DNA of 60,895 bases from Nostoc sp. NOS(2021) (GCF_017115025.1 NZ_JABXKM010000035.1:1-60895), one strand, 5' to 3'. Shown: positions 43,971-53,029, numbered from the stretch's first letter. Notes: generated from the sequence alone by a model not told the origin. Numbers and translations are program-made.

Positions 43971-44764
43971 GGTTTTGTGTGAACTGCGGACGAATAAAAA
44001 CCAACAATGATTTTTGTTTATATATCTTCTAATGTAGCGATCGCTGTGCTAAATAATCTTGCCATTGTAGAAAAAAGGCAAAAAAAGCGAGAATTCCTCA
44101 CAAAAGTATCCTGATACAGCTATTTTGTTTGGTTTGTGAACAATGGGACACATTGTAAAGTTCTATAACTGATATCAAGCAAAACCCTTGATATCAGGTT
44201 GTTTTAATCTCAAACTTTACTTTCCTTCTCCAGTTGAAACATTCCCAAAAAGGATTATTTATGCACAAGCTTGAGGCACTGAAAATGGTGAAGAGTTGAT
44301 TAAACCTCTTGCCAAACTTTGATTGTCCCAATATCACTTGCTTTCTTGAAGTCAAACTTACAACGCTTTAGACTGTGCGTAGACGCGTTGGCGTTGGCGT
44401 AACCTCTTGTAGAGAAGCGGCTTGTCGCCAGACATCGCTCCATCGCTACCCTGTAACAAAACATTAAGCGCTGTGCCAGTTGTGCGATCGCATGGTGTTG
44501 ACCCTGATACTATCTAGCGATAGATTTGCGATCGCTTATGGGGTGCTTCACACCATCGCAGAATCCATTCGCCGAACTTAACCTGAGCAAAGGCGATCGC
44601 TAAAAGACATCATCATGTACTATATCAAATTAACTGAGCGCAATCGAGCGTCCTTGCCGAACGAGAAGAAAGGCTCTATATTTATGATTTTATTTGGCAA
44701 CTCATCTTTTTACTCGTAAAATCGAAGACAAGATCAAGGTCAGTAGAAAAGAGTCCCTAAATTA
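43971..44764. other. Long intergenic region with repeats and a possible gene remnant
   Basis: Contents: a hairpin at 44171-44195 (GATATCAAG and CTTGATATC); a GCGTAGACGCGTTGGCG repeat fragment at about 44375-44410; several GCGATCGC sites between 44480 and 44600. On the minus strand, 44377 down to 44300 reads FDFKKASDIGTIKVWQEV then TAA, which recalls the end of a WD40 blade but is too short to call. No complete gene is seen. Confidence 0.4.
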
Positions 44765-45721
44765 ATGAGTACGTTAATCAGTCAGGGTGGAAGAGCTATC
44801 ACTAAATTTCAGATGGTAGACCGAATAAACGATATCGCTTGGCAAGCTCACCAAGGTAGCGTTGCTGCGATTATTCAGCTATTGAACGAAAAGCTAGCCA
44901 AGTCTGGTGTCAGAACTAGAGCCATTTTTTCTCATGGTGTCTTACAACTTCTGTGCGAGGCGGCTAGGGTAGAGCAACTTGAGCAATCTCCCCTCGTAGA
45001 ACAAATCCAGCAAATTCTTGAGTCCATCGCCCCGCGTCAGATTCGCCGAGTCAATATCAACAGTCGAATTGTTCGGGAACAACAATTACTTTGGTTAAAG
45101 GAAATAGATAGCGATCGCGACAACCAATTGCTTTGGTCACAGGAAATCACATTAATTCAGCCCAATATTGTAAAGCAACTAATTAAAGATTTAACAGAAG
45201 CTCAAGCTGAACTAGGAAAACCAAATTTCCCTAAAACTTCAGTCTCTCGTCCTTTAGTACTTATTAACAAAGAAAAGCACAAGAATAAACCTCAAACAAA
45301 GATATTAGCAGCGGCTGGTTTATGCTCACTGTTGTTGCTTAGTTGGGTTGTTTATGCCCAATTAGGTAATAAACTGAAAAACCTAATGCAACTAGAAACT
45401 TCCAAATCTTTAACTACAGAAAAGACTAACGATAGGAAAGCCCAAACACCATCTCGTGTTCCTAACAATAGCCTTTCTGAGCCATCTAATGACCCATTTC
45501 CAATATCTGTACGAATTGCAAATCAAGCTTCTACATCTGGTAAAACAGCCACAACCTCAACTCAGTGGTTAGAGATAGCTGCTAAGTGGCAACGGGCTTC
45601 AGATTTAATGGGCACAGTGCCACAAAACCACAGCCGTTATCAGGAAGCTAAAATTCGTACTCAACTATATAAGAAATACAGTGAGGCGGCGCAGAAAGAA
45701 GCCAATAAGAGTAAATCTTAG
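44765..45721 (+). CDS. Single-pass membrane protein, cyanobacterial unknown family
   Basis: A 318-residue protein. The N-terminal domain (about 20-120: AAIIQLLNEKLAKSGVRTRA, ILESIAPRQIRRVNINSRIV) is one seen at the start of several Nostoc proteins. A single membrane helix at about 181-198 (ILAAAGLCSLLLLSWVVYA) divides it from a polar, probably extracytoplasmic, C-terminal half ending in a helical WLEIAAKWQRASDLMGTVPQ segment. No enzyme motif. The topology suggests a sensor or anchor; this is inference. Function unrecognised. Confidence 0.7.
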   Translation: MSTLISQGGRAITKFQMVDRINDIAWQAHQGSVAAIIQLLNEKLAKSGVRTRAIFSHGVLQLLCEAARVEQLEQSPLVEQIQQILESIAPRQIRRVNINSRIVREQQLLWLKEIDSDRDNQLLWSQEITLIQPNIVKQLIKDLTEAQAELGKPNFPKTSVSRPLVLINKEKHKNKPQTKILAAAGLCSLLLLSWVVYAQLGNKLKNLMQLETSKSLTTEKTNDRKAQTPSRVPNNSLSEPSNDPFPISVRIANQASTSGKTATTSTQWLEIAAKWQRASDLMGTVPQNHSRYQEAKIRTQLYKKYSEAAQKEANKSKS

Positions 45722-46036
45722 TTTTTCTTATTGGAAGACTTCGATTATTGATTAGTATTCTAGCAGTGGGGAATGGATTATTTACGGCTCTACCGCTCTC
45801 TTTATGGATTCTAATAATAAAACATTGTTCTAGCCTGTGTTCCTTAGAGAGCTTGAGTTTTAAGCTTTGCAGGCTTTTTTCAGTACGGTGTTCGGTTAAG
45901 TCCAGTGTTAACGTTTAAATGGTAAGGATTGTGAATTGTCACAGTAACTTTGCCTAGTACGTATTAAGGACTTCAGTGCTTAAGATAAAGACTAAAGTCC
46001 TTATACCAATTCTATGTGAGGCTGCGCTTTATTCAC

Positions 46037-46064
46037 GTAGGGGCAATTCATGAATTGCCCCTAC
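46037..46064. repeat. Perfect 28-bp palindrome
   Basis: GTAGGGGCAATTCA is followed at once by its exact complement. This GGGGCAATTCATGAATTGCCCC core is a dispersed repeat familiar from cyanobacterial genomes. Confidence 0.8.
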
Positions 46065-46140
46065 AACGCGGTTTTGGGTAAGTTCTATAGGCGCATCCAA
46101 CTTATTTATCCAGCAAAGTTACCTTGGTTTAAACTATGCT

Positions 46141-46194
46141 AATTCACCACCTCTATCTAATAAAAAAATTATTGGATAGAGGTGGTTGTGAATT
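46141..46194 (-). terminator. Long hairpin downstream of the His-rich gene
   Basis: CACCTCTATC pairs with GATAGAGGTG, extended by AATAA/TTATT inside and AATTCAC/GTGAATT outside. It lies 16 bp beyond the stop of the minus-strand gene at 46210. Confidence 0.6.
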
Positions 46195-46209
46195 TAGCTA
46201 AATTCATTA

Positions 46210-46389
46210 CTAACGTTCATAGTGACCGCGAATCCATACCTTATGGTGATGTATTCTCTCCCAATGCCCAGGAATCCACCTTTGATGATGATGCCCACCA
46301 ATATCGATTACTAATGCTGATGCCTGTTTTGGCATGGCAGCAATGAACAGTGGTAAAGCAACTAATACACCTGCAAGCATCCGTTTCAT
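46210..46389 (-). CDS. Small secreted His-rich protein
   Basis: A 59-residue protein. The ATG at 46389 has AAAGGA at the right distance; a TTG 21 bp upstream is less likely. A signal peptide (MKRMLAGVLVALPLFIAAMP) is cut near ASA, leaving about 32 residues with many His and Trp (GGHHHQRWIPGHW, HHHKVWIRGHYER). The repeated W-I-x-GH-W/Y pattern is shared with small periplasmic YxWxPGHW-type proteins. Metal binding (Ni, Cu, Zn) is plausible from His content but unproven. Confidence 0.7.
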   Translation of the reverse strand: MKRMLAGVLVALPLFIAAMPKQASALVIDIGGHHHQRWIPGHWERIHHHKVWIRGHYER

Positions 46390-46817
46390 AACTAATTTTC
46401 CTTTGTTCAACTATCTGGGATTAAGTCAGTTAAATTTTTTGTGAGTTGATTTTCAGCAATTTAACTGAACTGATTTATAAATTTAGACTGCTGCTTTATT
46501 CAAAAGGTTTAATTTAGTTTATGTCAATTTTGTGTTATTGATATGTCAAATTGTTTGATTGATTAAATAGGTATTATTTAGAACTAAATTGTACGGAGAG
46601 TCTAATTGGCGTAGGCGTAGGCGTAGCCCGCCGTACATTGGTGTCAACTTCAGGTGAAAGCTTCTGACTGTATGAGTTTTGCCCTCAGAATTTCCAGTCT
46701 TGTACAAAATACTGTTGGGGACAATTGGAAAAAAATCGACCTTATTCTCAATAAGGTCGATTAATTCGTGGGGTCAATCTAAAATTTAAAATCCAAAATC
46801 CTAAATGTGTATGTCCC
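46390..46817. other. Intergenic region with GGCGTA repeats
   Basis: Three GGCGTA units near 46607-46628 form part of the dispersed GCGTAGGCGTAGCCCG repeat that also occurs at 37314. The terminator at 46734-46762 belongs to the ABC transporter gene. The rest is AT-rich promoter sequence of the His-rich gene. Confidence 0.45.
46734..46762 (-). terminator. Intrinsic terminator of the ABC transporter gene
   Basis: Perfect 13-bp arms AATCGACCTTATT and AATAAGGTCGATT surround a 3-base loop. On the minus strand the stem is followed by a run of T. It lies about 55 bp beyond the stop codon at 46818. Confidence 0.9.
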
Positions 46818-48647
46818 TTAACTCAGGAGTTCTCCTGTTTCTTGCAGGGAGTGCAAGCGGCGGTAAATACCCTCGTGACGCAAGAGTTCATCGTGGCTAC
46901 CCACTTCTACAATTTTTCCTTGCTCCAGAACCACAATTTTATCAGCTTCCCGCACTGTGCTTAGACGGTGGGCAATGACGATGGTGGTGCAAGTGCCCTG
47001 AATCGATCGCATCGCTAGCTGAATTGAACGCTCAGACTCATAATCTAAACTAGAGGTGGCTTCGTCAAAAATCAGTACGTCTGGTTCCACTAGCAACGCC
47101 CTCGCAATTCCCAAGCGTTGTCTTTGTCCTCCAGATAGCCTGACACCTCGTTCCCCCACGACGGTGTAATAACCTTGGGGTAAGTGCTGCACTACTTCAT
47201 CGACTCTGGCAATTCTACAGGCTTCGTGAACCTGCTCCAAACTCGCATTTGTCCTACCATAAGTCAGGTTATCCAATATAGTACCGTTGAAAACGTCTAC
47301 TTCTTGGTGAACGATCGCTAGCCTTCGTCTATATTTACCCACATCCAAAGTGCGAATATCTTGACCATCAATCAGAATTTGACCTTCTTGAGGTTCAAAA
47401 TATCGTAACAGCAATTTCACTAAAGTAGACTTACCAGAACCCGAACGCCCCACTAATGCCACTGTTTGGTATGGCTCAATCAACAAGTTAATATCTTGCA
47501 AAACTTGACGGTTGGCATCATATCCAAAACTGAGGTGCGACAACTCAACTTTTCCAGTAAATTTATAAGGTGATTCTGTCTGGTTGCTCTCTTCTAAAAG
47601 ACTCGCTGAATCAGATGCAGTTGGCTCTTGGAGAAATTCGTGAAACCGTAGCATGGAAGAATAACGACGGGCAAAAACTTCTGCCAAAGTGTTAATAGGT
47701 TCTAATTCGGCATATGCCATGCTAGAAAGAGTTAAGGTCATGACAAAGTGACCGAGAGAAATTCTTCCATTTACAGTTGCTGCTAGAGTCAAGCCCAGGA
47801 TAGTAAACACGCAAAACTGAATTACAGTCCTTTGCCATGTAGCTAGTTTCACATAACCTTTGTGGACGCGATACTCAACCACCATTAGTTCACGATCCAA
47901 ACGTAGCTTTTGCCGTTTCAGTTCGTTAGCTTCTGTAGCAAAAGCTTTCACCGTTTTGATGTTGGTGATCAGTTCAGAATTGCGGCTTTCCGTATCTTCT
48001 GAATATTTATCCAGAAGAGTTTCGTGCCAAATTATCTGCTGTAAATTTCTCAAGCTCAAGCTAAGAATAACTACAAAAGAAATCAGATATAAAATCGCAA
48101 TTCGCCACTCAATCACCAAGATAAACACGAAAATTCCCAGTACACGAGCTAGTCTAGGAATCAACTGTCCGGCAACTTCGGGGTACGTAAAAGTGTGGTT
48201 AGTTAGACCTCTAGCTATTCTTCCAGCGATGCGTCCGGGGTTATTTTCATCATAAAATTCCAGTGGGAGAGTAAGAATTTTTTCTATGGCTGTTTGGGCT
48301 TTCTGGCGACGCAACCTTAAGGCTATACTCCAATGAAACCAATTAGTTAACCAAGGTTGTGTTGGCGCTCTCACTACGGTGACAACAAAAATTAAACCCA
48401 GTAATACACTCAAAGATAGACTTTTACTAACTGGGTAATTGGTGATGTCAGAAACAGTTGCGATCGCACTTTGAAGTGGTTTATCCAAAGGTTGAGCAGA
48501 CAAAACGTTTAAAATCTGCCCGATCGCATAAGGGACAACCAAATCAATAATCTCGTAAATGCTGGATGCTGTAATACTGAAAACACTCAGCTTCCAGTCA
48601 GAGCGAAAGTAATTGACAATATCTTGAAATTTGGCCATCATGCACAC
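46818..48647 (-). CDS. ABC transporter, fused permease and ATPase (exporter type)
   Basis: A 609-residue half-transporter that probably works as a homodimer. Residues 1 to about 325 are the six-helix membrane domain (VVPYAIGQILNVL, LGLIFVVTVVRAP, GIFVFILVIEW, FCVFTILGLTLAATV). The ATPase (about 365-600) has Walker A GRSGSGKST, Q-loop IVHQEVDVF, signature LSGGQRQRLGIARAL, Walker B VLIFDEATSSLD and the H-loop IVIAHR. The likely start is MAKFQDIV at 48638 or the preceding Met. Substrates of this branch range from lipids to peptides and drugs; none can be assigned. Confidence 0.93.
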   Translation of the reverse strand: MCMMAKFQDIVNYFRSDWKLSVFSITASSIYEIIDLVVPYAIGQILNVLSAQPLDKPLQSAIATVSDITNYPVSKSLSLSVLLGLIFVVTVVRAPTQPWLTNWFHWSIALRLRRQKAQTAIEKILTLPLEFYDENNPGRIAGRIARGLTNHTFTYPEVAGQLIPRLARVLGIFVFILVIEWRIAILYLISFVVILSLSLRNLQQIIWHETLLDKYSEDTESRNSELITNIKTVKAFATEANELKRQKLRLDRELMVVEYRVHKGYVKLATWQRTVIQFCVFTILGLTLAATVNGRISLGHFVMTLTLSSMAYAELEPINTLAEVFARRYSSMLRFHEFLQEPTASDSASLLEESNQTESPYKFTGKVELSHLSFGYDANRQVLQDINLLIEPYQTVALVGRSGSGKSTLVKLLLRYFEPQEGQILIDGQDIRTLDVGKYRRRLAIVHQEVDVFNGTILDNLTYGRTNASLEQVHEACRIARVDEVVQHLPQGYYTVVGERGVRLSGGQRQRLGIARALLVEPDVLIFDEATSSLDYESERSIQLAMRSIQGTCTTIVIAHRLSTVREADKIVVLEQGKIVEVGSHDELLRHEGIYRRLHSLQETGELLS

Positions 48648-48726
48648 CGTCCAAGAGCGCGATCGTAAACTTGGAATTAATATACTACAAACGTATTACA
48701 AACTAGTCAAGGGATATATGTTTAAA

Positions 48727-49527
48727 TCACTCTTTTGGAGTAGTAGACATTTGTGCGGGAACAAATTCTAGGCGATAGCGATAGAGGGCAACTGGTCGAG
48801 AACCAGCTTTAAAGTAATCTGGATCTTGGGGTGAAAGATAGACAGCAGTAATTTGATCTGCCTCAATCGCCGGATTAGCTGTTGGAAGTTTATGATAAGC
48901 GGTGGTAGATTCTACAGAGTTTAAATAAGGGCGTGAACCGCCTTTGAATAGTTGTTGAAACACTTCTGTGGTGATGAACTTGCCATCAGGGGTAGTTTCT
49001 GTGCCCCGTGCAGTCACAATGGAAACTAGTTGGCGACTGTTACGCAAGAACGTAATCTGACGATTAGGTGAATCTGGATCTACTTTCACTAATAACACTG
49101 CTTCATCCCCTAAATAAGCCCTTGCTAAATTCAAGCTATTAAAGGCTCTATCTGCTATTAAAATTGGGGATTTGTAATCTATCTGAGGAAATATTTTGAA
49201 CCCAGGAATATGTGGTTGCTCTTTCACAAATCTTACTACAAAACTCACAGGCTGATTTAATTGTCGGCGATTACCTTCAAACCCTGGAGTTACGATATCT
49301 GGTGCTAAAGGCGCAACTAAATCTACCAACGTACTCGTAACTTGCCAAGAACCAGCCATCCATTTCGGGTAAACTAAATCACCAGAAGCCGGTTGCACTG
49401 AAGTTAATTTTTCCCATTGGGGAAAATGTGCTAACCGTTCAGACAACTCTCCTGCAAGAGCTTCACCACCCCACAGGAGGAATAAAACTAGCAAGCAAAA
49501 ACTCCAAATTACCTTCATTACAAGCAT
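48727..49527 (-). CDS. Exported cyanobacterial protein (DUF6816-like)
   Basis: A 266-residue protein with an N-terminal signal peptide (MKVIWSFCLLVLFLLWGG then EALA). The mature part has the pattern YPKWMAGSWQVTSTLVDLVA and PGFEGNRRQLNQPVSFVVRF, which I associate with DUF6816, a cyanobacterial and plastid-lumen family of unknown role. It is beta-rich without catalytic motifs, perhaps lipocalin-like. It lies 80 bp upstream of the ABC transporter on the same strand and may be co-expressed. Confidence 0.7.
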   Translation of the reverse strand: MLVMKVIWSFCLLVLFLLWGGEALAGELSERLAHFPQWEKLTSVQPASGDLVYPKWMAGSWQVTSTLVDLVAPLAPDIVTPGFEGNRRQLNQPVSFVVRFVKEQPHIPGFKIFPQIDYKSPILIADRAFNSLNLARAYLGDEAVLLVKVDPDSPNRQITFLRNSRQLVSIVTARGTETTPDGKFITTEVFQQLFKGGSRPYLNSVESTTAYHKLPTANPAIEADQITAVYLSPQDPDYFKAGSRPVALYRYRLEFVPAQMSTTPKE

Positions 49528-49747
49528 TAGCAGTTTTGTATTTAACGTTTATTATTTAATTAAGTAAGAGGGAAGAGGGAACAGTTCGATACCCCATAAT
49601 TAAAATTAGGGGATTTGAATAATGACGCATTGAAACATCGTGGCTTACTTATCTGGTTTCAAATATTTTTATCTCTTTTCATAAATAAATATAGGGCGCT
49701 GTTACCCTATATTCGGGGCTAATTCTTTTTCTGTTAAGAGTTCCCTC
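49528..49747. other. Intergenic region before a MITE-like element
   Basis: Part of the gene-free stretch 49528-50078. Apart from the element at 49748-49964 and copies of TAAGAGTTCCC on both its sides, nothing is seen. Confidence 0.4.
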
Positions 49748-49964
49748 TTAAGAGGATGTTTGAAAAGTCCTGTTGTTGGTATCAAAAGTTTTAGATCCCT
49801 CTAAATCTCCCTTCAAAAGGGAGACTTTGATTCCGGTTCCCCCTTTTTTAAGGGGAGCCAGTGCGTTGGGCGGCTCCGCCGACTTGAAGCACCTGGCGTG
49901 GGTTAGGGGGGATCTAAAAGTGCCTAAAGTCACAGCGAAAAACTTTTCAAACAACCTCTAAGAG
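49748..49964. mobile_element. MITE-like element with GTTTGAAAAGT termini
   Basis: The left end TTAAGAGGATGTTTGAAAAG and the right end, whose complement is CTCTTAGAGGTTGTTTGAAAAGT-like, are imperfect inverted repeats. Direct copies of TAAGAGTTCCC lie at 49735-49745 and 49959-49969. An inner inverted repeat (TTTTAGATCCC and GGGGATCTAAAA) is also present. No transposase. Confidence 0.7.
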
Positions 49965-50078
49965 TTCCCGCCCCGTTGGCGCAGCCTCTCTAAGAGTTGG
50001 GGCTTGGTAAGTTTGTGTAAAAAATTAAAAGTTTGTAGTAAGATACTTAATCCTACAATCCCAGATTATGGTAACAGT

Positions 50079-50417
50079 ATGACATTGGCACTAGGCATGA
50101 TTGAAGTTTATGGCGTTCCCACAGCAGTGGAAGTGGGAGATGCTATGTGTAAAGCTGGCCGTGTAACCCTTGTTGGTTATGAAAATACTGATTTGGGACG
50201 AATTACCGTATTAATTCGGGGGGTTATGGGCGAGGTGAATGAGGCGGTGACAGCAGGAATAAAGGCGGTGCTGCGAGTTAACGGTGGCGAGGTGCTTTCT
50301 TATCATATTATTTCCCGGCCTCACGAAAATTTAGAATATGTTTTACCGATTCATCGCAGCGTTAATGTGGAGCAGTTCAGTGCAGATATCCGATTTCCTC
50401 CACCCTTATCAGTTTAA
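50079..50417 (+). CDS. CcmK-type carboxysome shell protein (BMC domain), minor paralogue
   Basis: A 112-residue single BMC-domain protein. Members assemble as hexamers forming the facets of the carboxysome shell around RuBisCO. The core is typical: LALGMIEVYGVPTAVEVGDA, RVTLVGYEN, VNGGEVLSYHIISRPHENLE and YVLPI. The pore loop reads YENTDLGR instead of the YEKIGSGR of main CcmK2-type proteins, so the central pore would differ in charge and size. The tail is slightly extended (QFSADIRFPPPLSV). It stands alone, away from a ccm operon, like the minor CcmK3-6 paralogues. The start at 50079 is chosen because the frame upstream has no family resemblance. Confidence 0.9.
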   Translation: MTLALGMIEVYGVPTAVEVGDAMCKAGRVTLVGYENTDLGRITVLIRGVMGEVNEAVTAGIKAVLRVNGGEVLSYHIISRPHENLEYVLPIHRSVNVEQFSADIRFPPPLSV

Positions 50418-50422
50418 CTATA

Positions 50423-50827
50423 TTAAATCTCTGCTGGTAAAGGTTGCCAAACTTCCCCATATTGCTCCCGTAAACTTTGCCAAGCTTCCACCTGTCCTGG
50501 TTCATATTCTCCCGGTTTACCCCATTGCAAAAAGAGGCTTAAAGCAGGCTCCTGTTTATCATCTAAAAATCGAATAGCGTAGGTTGTAAAGTTCCCCCTC
50601 TTCGCTTCACCAGTTTCAAATTTCACCTGAGTAATTTTGTCCATATTCAAGTGAAACTCAAAGCCTTCGGTATGCATATTAGCATACTTTCCTTTAGGCA
50701 ATTCTGCATAAAATAACTTTTCTATTTTGCCTCGTGCTTCTAATACAGCAGCACTGCTAGTAACAATTAGGCGCAAAGTTCCCAAAGTCTCGCAAGCTGC
50801 TAAAAATTCTTTCAAAGTAGTACTCAT
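50423..50827 (-). CDS. ChuX/HutX family heme-utilisation-like protein
   Basis: A 134-residue soluble protein: TLKEFLAACETLGTLRLIVT, ARGKIEKLFYAELPKGKYAN, MHTEGFEFHLNMDKITQVKF and LSLFLQWGKPGEYEPGQVEA. I associate these with the ChuX/HutX fold, whose members bind and store heme. The His and aromatic residues in MHTEGFEFHL may be ligands. No heme-uptake genes are near, so a role in heme or tetrapyrrole handling is only an inference. Its 3' end is 5 bp from the convergent ccmK gene. Confidence 0.7.
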   Translation of the reverse strand: MSTTLKEFLAACETLGTLRLIVTSSAAVLEARGKIEKLFYAELPKGKYANMHTEGFEFHLNMDKITQVKFETGEAKRGNFTTYAIRFLDDKQEPALSLFLQWGKPGEYEPGQVEAWQSLREQYGEVWQPLPAEI

Positions 50828-50856
50828 AAATTGTTATCCTTTGTTAGTTTTTTGAC

Positions 50857-50935
50857 TAATGCCCAATGCCCAATGCCCAATGCCCAATGCCCAATGACCA
50901 ATGACTAATGACCAATGACCAATGACTAATGACTA
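50857..50935. repeat. Heptamer arrays (TGCCCAA and TGACCAA)
   Basis: Five TGCCCAA-phase units shade into six TGACCAA/TGACTAA units. The array ends inside the stop region of phoH. Confidence 0.95.
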
Positions 50936-51886
50936 TTTTTCGTATTGTTCATAAGCAGCGACAATGCGCTGAACTAGAGGATGGCGCACGACATCTTTTT
51001 GGGAAAATTCGCAAAAGGCAATGCCTTCAACGTGTTTTAAAATTTGTAAAGCCACTCCTAAGCCCGATTGTTGGTGAAGTGGTAAATCAGTTTGTGTCAT
51101 GTCGCCTGTAATCACCATCCGCGAACGGAAACCCAAACGAGTCAAAACCATTTTCATCTGAGCGGGTGTAGTATTTTGAGCTTCATCGACAATTATAAAA
51201 GCGTTATTGAGGGTGCGTCCTCGCATATAGGCGAGTGGTGCGACTTCAATCACACCGCGTTCCATTAAACTGGGTACTTTTTCTGGGTCGATGAATTCAT
51301 AAATAGCATCATAAAGTGGGCGAAGATAGGGATTAACTTTCTGCTGCAAGTCTCCAGGCAAAAAACCGAGTTTTTCACCGGCTTCGACGGCAGGGCGAGT
51401 TAAGATTAGCTTTTCAAACTGGTTAGCAAGGAGTGCTTGCACGGCGACAACAACAGCGAGATAAGTCTTACCGGTACCAGCAGGCCCAATACCAAAAGTG
51501 AGGTCACGCCTACGGAGTGCGTCGATATATTGACGCTGGCGAAAGGTTTTGGCCCGGATTTCTTCACCTCGGCGAGTTTTAGCGAGGACATCTCGCTGTA
51601 AATCTTGCAGTTCCCCTTGCCGATCGCTATCTATGGCTTGACGAGCTGTTAAAATATCGGCACTGGAGATGGTATTGCCTTTAATCCAGAGGTCTTCAAG
51701 CGATCGCACTAATCGAGAAGCCACATCAATTTGCCCTTCGGTACCAGAAATCACTAATTCCTGTCCGCGTAGCACTAAAGTGGCTCCTGTCTGCCGAGAT
51801 AGGATTTTGAGATTTTCTTCTCCATCTCCTGCAAGAGCGATCGCACTGGGAATATTCGGCAGCTGAATTGTTAAGGCACCTGCCAT
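50933..51886 (-). CDS. phoH: PhoH family protein (PhoH-like RNA/DNA helicase-type ATPase)
   Basis: A 317-residue ATPase. An N-terminal KH-like segment (ALTIQLPNIPSAIALAGDGE, GATLVLRGQELVI) precedes the SF1-helicase-like core: Walker A IGPAGTGKTYLAV, RPAVEAGEKLGFLPGD, Walker B FIIVDEAQNTT and the motif VITGDMTQTDLP. PhoH proteins are linked to RNA metabolism and often sit beside ybeY or the ffh-rpsP cluster, as here. The ATG at 51886 (MAGALTIQLPN) is preferred; an upstream ATG at 51991 would add 35 residues without family pattern. Confidence 0.92.
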   Translation of the reverse strand: MAGALTIQLPNIPSAIALAGDGEENLKILSRQTGATLVLRGQELVISGTEGQIDVASRLVRSLEDLWIKGNTISSADILTARQAIDSDRQGELQDLQRDVLAKTRRGEEIRAKTFRQRQYIDALRRRDLTFGIGPAGTGKTYLAVVVAVQALLANQFEKLILTRPAVEAGEKLGFLPGDLQQKVNPYLRPLYDAIYEFIDPEKVPSLMERGVIEVAPLAYMRGRTLNNAFIIVDEAQNTTPAQMKMVLTRLGFRSRMVITGDMTQTDLPLHQQSGLGVALQILKHVEGIAFCEFSQKDVVRHPLVQRIVAAYEQYEK

Positions 51887-52010
51887 AGTATTTCTTAATT
51901 CGTGAGGATCTGTATTTGACAAAGGTTGGTATTTTCTCGCTAACGGCGAAATTACGCTTTTATTACTTACATTTTGGAAAAATCTTTGCAATAAATAAAT
52001 CGGCTGTAGT

Positions 52011-52139
52011 TAAAAGGGCGCTTAGAAACCGTGTGTACATAAGCAAAACCCACCTCCGTGGGTTTCAAAACCTCAATTTTTCTTAGTCCGCCTCCGCGGA
52101 CGAGAGTTTGTGTAGCCGCGAATTCTATTCGCCCTTTTG
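52011..52139. mobile_element. MITE-like element with AAAAGGGCG termini
   Basis: Left end AAAAGGGCGCTTAGAA, right end TTCTATTCGCCCTTTT; the inverted repeat extends imperfectly to CCGTG/CCGCG. Inside are two small hairpins, ACCCACCTCCGTGGGTTT and GTCCGCCTCCGCGGAC. It shares the TGTAGCCGCGAATTCTATTC end with the element at 59949-59996 and, more loosely, with 31793-31960. Confidence 0.7.
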
Positions 52140-52209
52140 ACTTTCCATCTTTACAAAAATTCTGAGCGGAGGTAACTACAACCGCTCAGACTTGCTCTCT
52201 AGTTTTGAC

Positions 52210-52644
52210 CTAGCGGAGGCGGGGTTTAACAATGGGTCTAGGCCCATCATTTCCACGCGGTTCTCTCCTAGTCGGCGGTGGCGATCGCTCTTCTGTCTCT
52301 TCATCAAAAGACATACCCTCGCGGCCCGGAGTGGTGCTGCCGTAGATATCCAGGTATGTTGATTGCCCAGCTGCGGCTGCGGCTGCGGCAATTACTGTAC
52401 GAATCGCCTGAATATTGCGTCCCCCTCGACCAAACACTTTCCCTTTATCTGTGCTTTCAAAGGCGATGCGAACCCAAACCCGGTTGAGGGCCTGAGAAAT
52501 TTCACAATCGACGCTTAATGTCTCTGGAGATTCCAAAAACGGCTGCACCAAAAACCGAACCAGCTCAACATAGTTGGGACTAGCTGTTGGGAATTTTGTT
52601 TCGGAATTATGATGCGGCTGTGGCACTGACCTGTTCAAAAACAT
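52210..52644 (-). CDS. khpA: KH-domain RNA-binding protein (KhpA/YlqC family)
   Basis: A 144-residue protein. The KH domain (about 25-105) has the GxxG loop in [19 protein letters not shown]. KhpA-type proteins bind many RNAs and affect ribosome maturation, sRNA action and septation. The C-terminal 40 residues are polar and basic, probably disordered ([15 protein letters not shown]). An Ala-rich run (IAAAAAAAG) is encoded by GCGGCT repeats near 52369-52390. The start overlaps the 3' end of rpsP by 38 bp, a common cyanobacterial arrangement, and phoH follows. Confidence 0.9.
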   Translation of the reverse strand: MFLNRSVPQPHHNSETKFPTASPNYVELVRFLVQPFLESPETLSVDCEISQALNRVWVRIAFESTDKGKVFGRGGRNIQAIRTVIAAAAAAAGQSTYLDIYGSTTPGREGMSFDEETEERSPPPTRREPRGNDGPRPIVKPRLR

Positions 52645-52867
52645 TGGCTTTTACTAAAATGCGACGGACGGTGTCAGTGGGTTGAGCGCCTTGTTGTAGT
52701 CGCTTGACGATGCCGGGAACGTCTAGTCGCACTTCATCGGTTCTGGGGTTGTAGAATCCCAACTCTTCTAGTGGGCGGCCATCGCGGCGAGCGAGGTTGT
52801 TAATGGCGACAATCCGGTAACTTGCTTCCCGCTTTTTACCGAATCGCTTCAAGCGCAGTTTGATCAT
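52607..52867 (-). CDS. rpsP: 30S ribosomal protein S16
   Basis: An 86-residue S16. It starts [20 protein letters not shown] and carries the family's [15 protein letters not shown] segment. It binds 16S rRNA and is needed for 30S assembly. It lies between ffh (209 bp upstream) and khpA (overlapping), the usual order in cyanobacteria, without the rimM-trmD genes found next to it in many other bacteria. Full length. Confidence 0.97.
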   Translation of the reverse strand: MIKLRLKRFGKKREASYRIVAINNLARRDGRPLEELGFYNPRTDEVRLDVPGIVKRLQQGAQPTDTVRRILVKANVFEQVSATAAS

Positions 52868-53029
52868 GGTTGAAGAATCATTCTCCTGTTGTTTAGATAT
52901 TAATTAGCAGCTAGTTCTTGAGGAAGTAACCTAAATCTGGCTGCTGCCGAGAAATTCAGGGTCAGTTTCCTCTGCTGATAAATTCTGAGGCCGAAATGCT
53001 AATTTTAGCACTGCCTAGCATTTGCTGCT

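Larger units (their letters stand above)
45722..46209. other. Intergenic region with two palindromes
   Basis: It contains the palindrome at 46037-46064 and the terminator hairpin at 46141-46194, both listed separately. No gene is seen. Confidence 0.4.

Noticed and set aside
43971-44764. tRNA or complete gene in the long gap
   Set aside because: No cloverleaf with a T-arm GTTCRA motif and no frame with start signal could be found; only repeats and a short WD40-like fragment.
50004-50078. N-terminal extension of the CcmK gene
   Set aside because: BMC proteins start at the residue aligned with the ATG at 50079; the extension is unrelated spacer.
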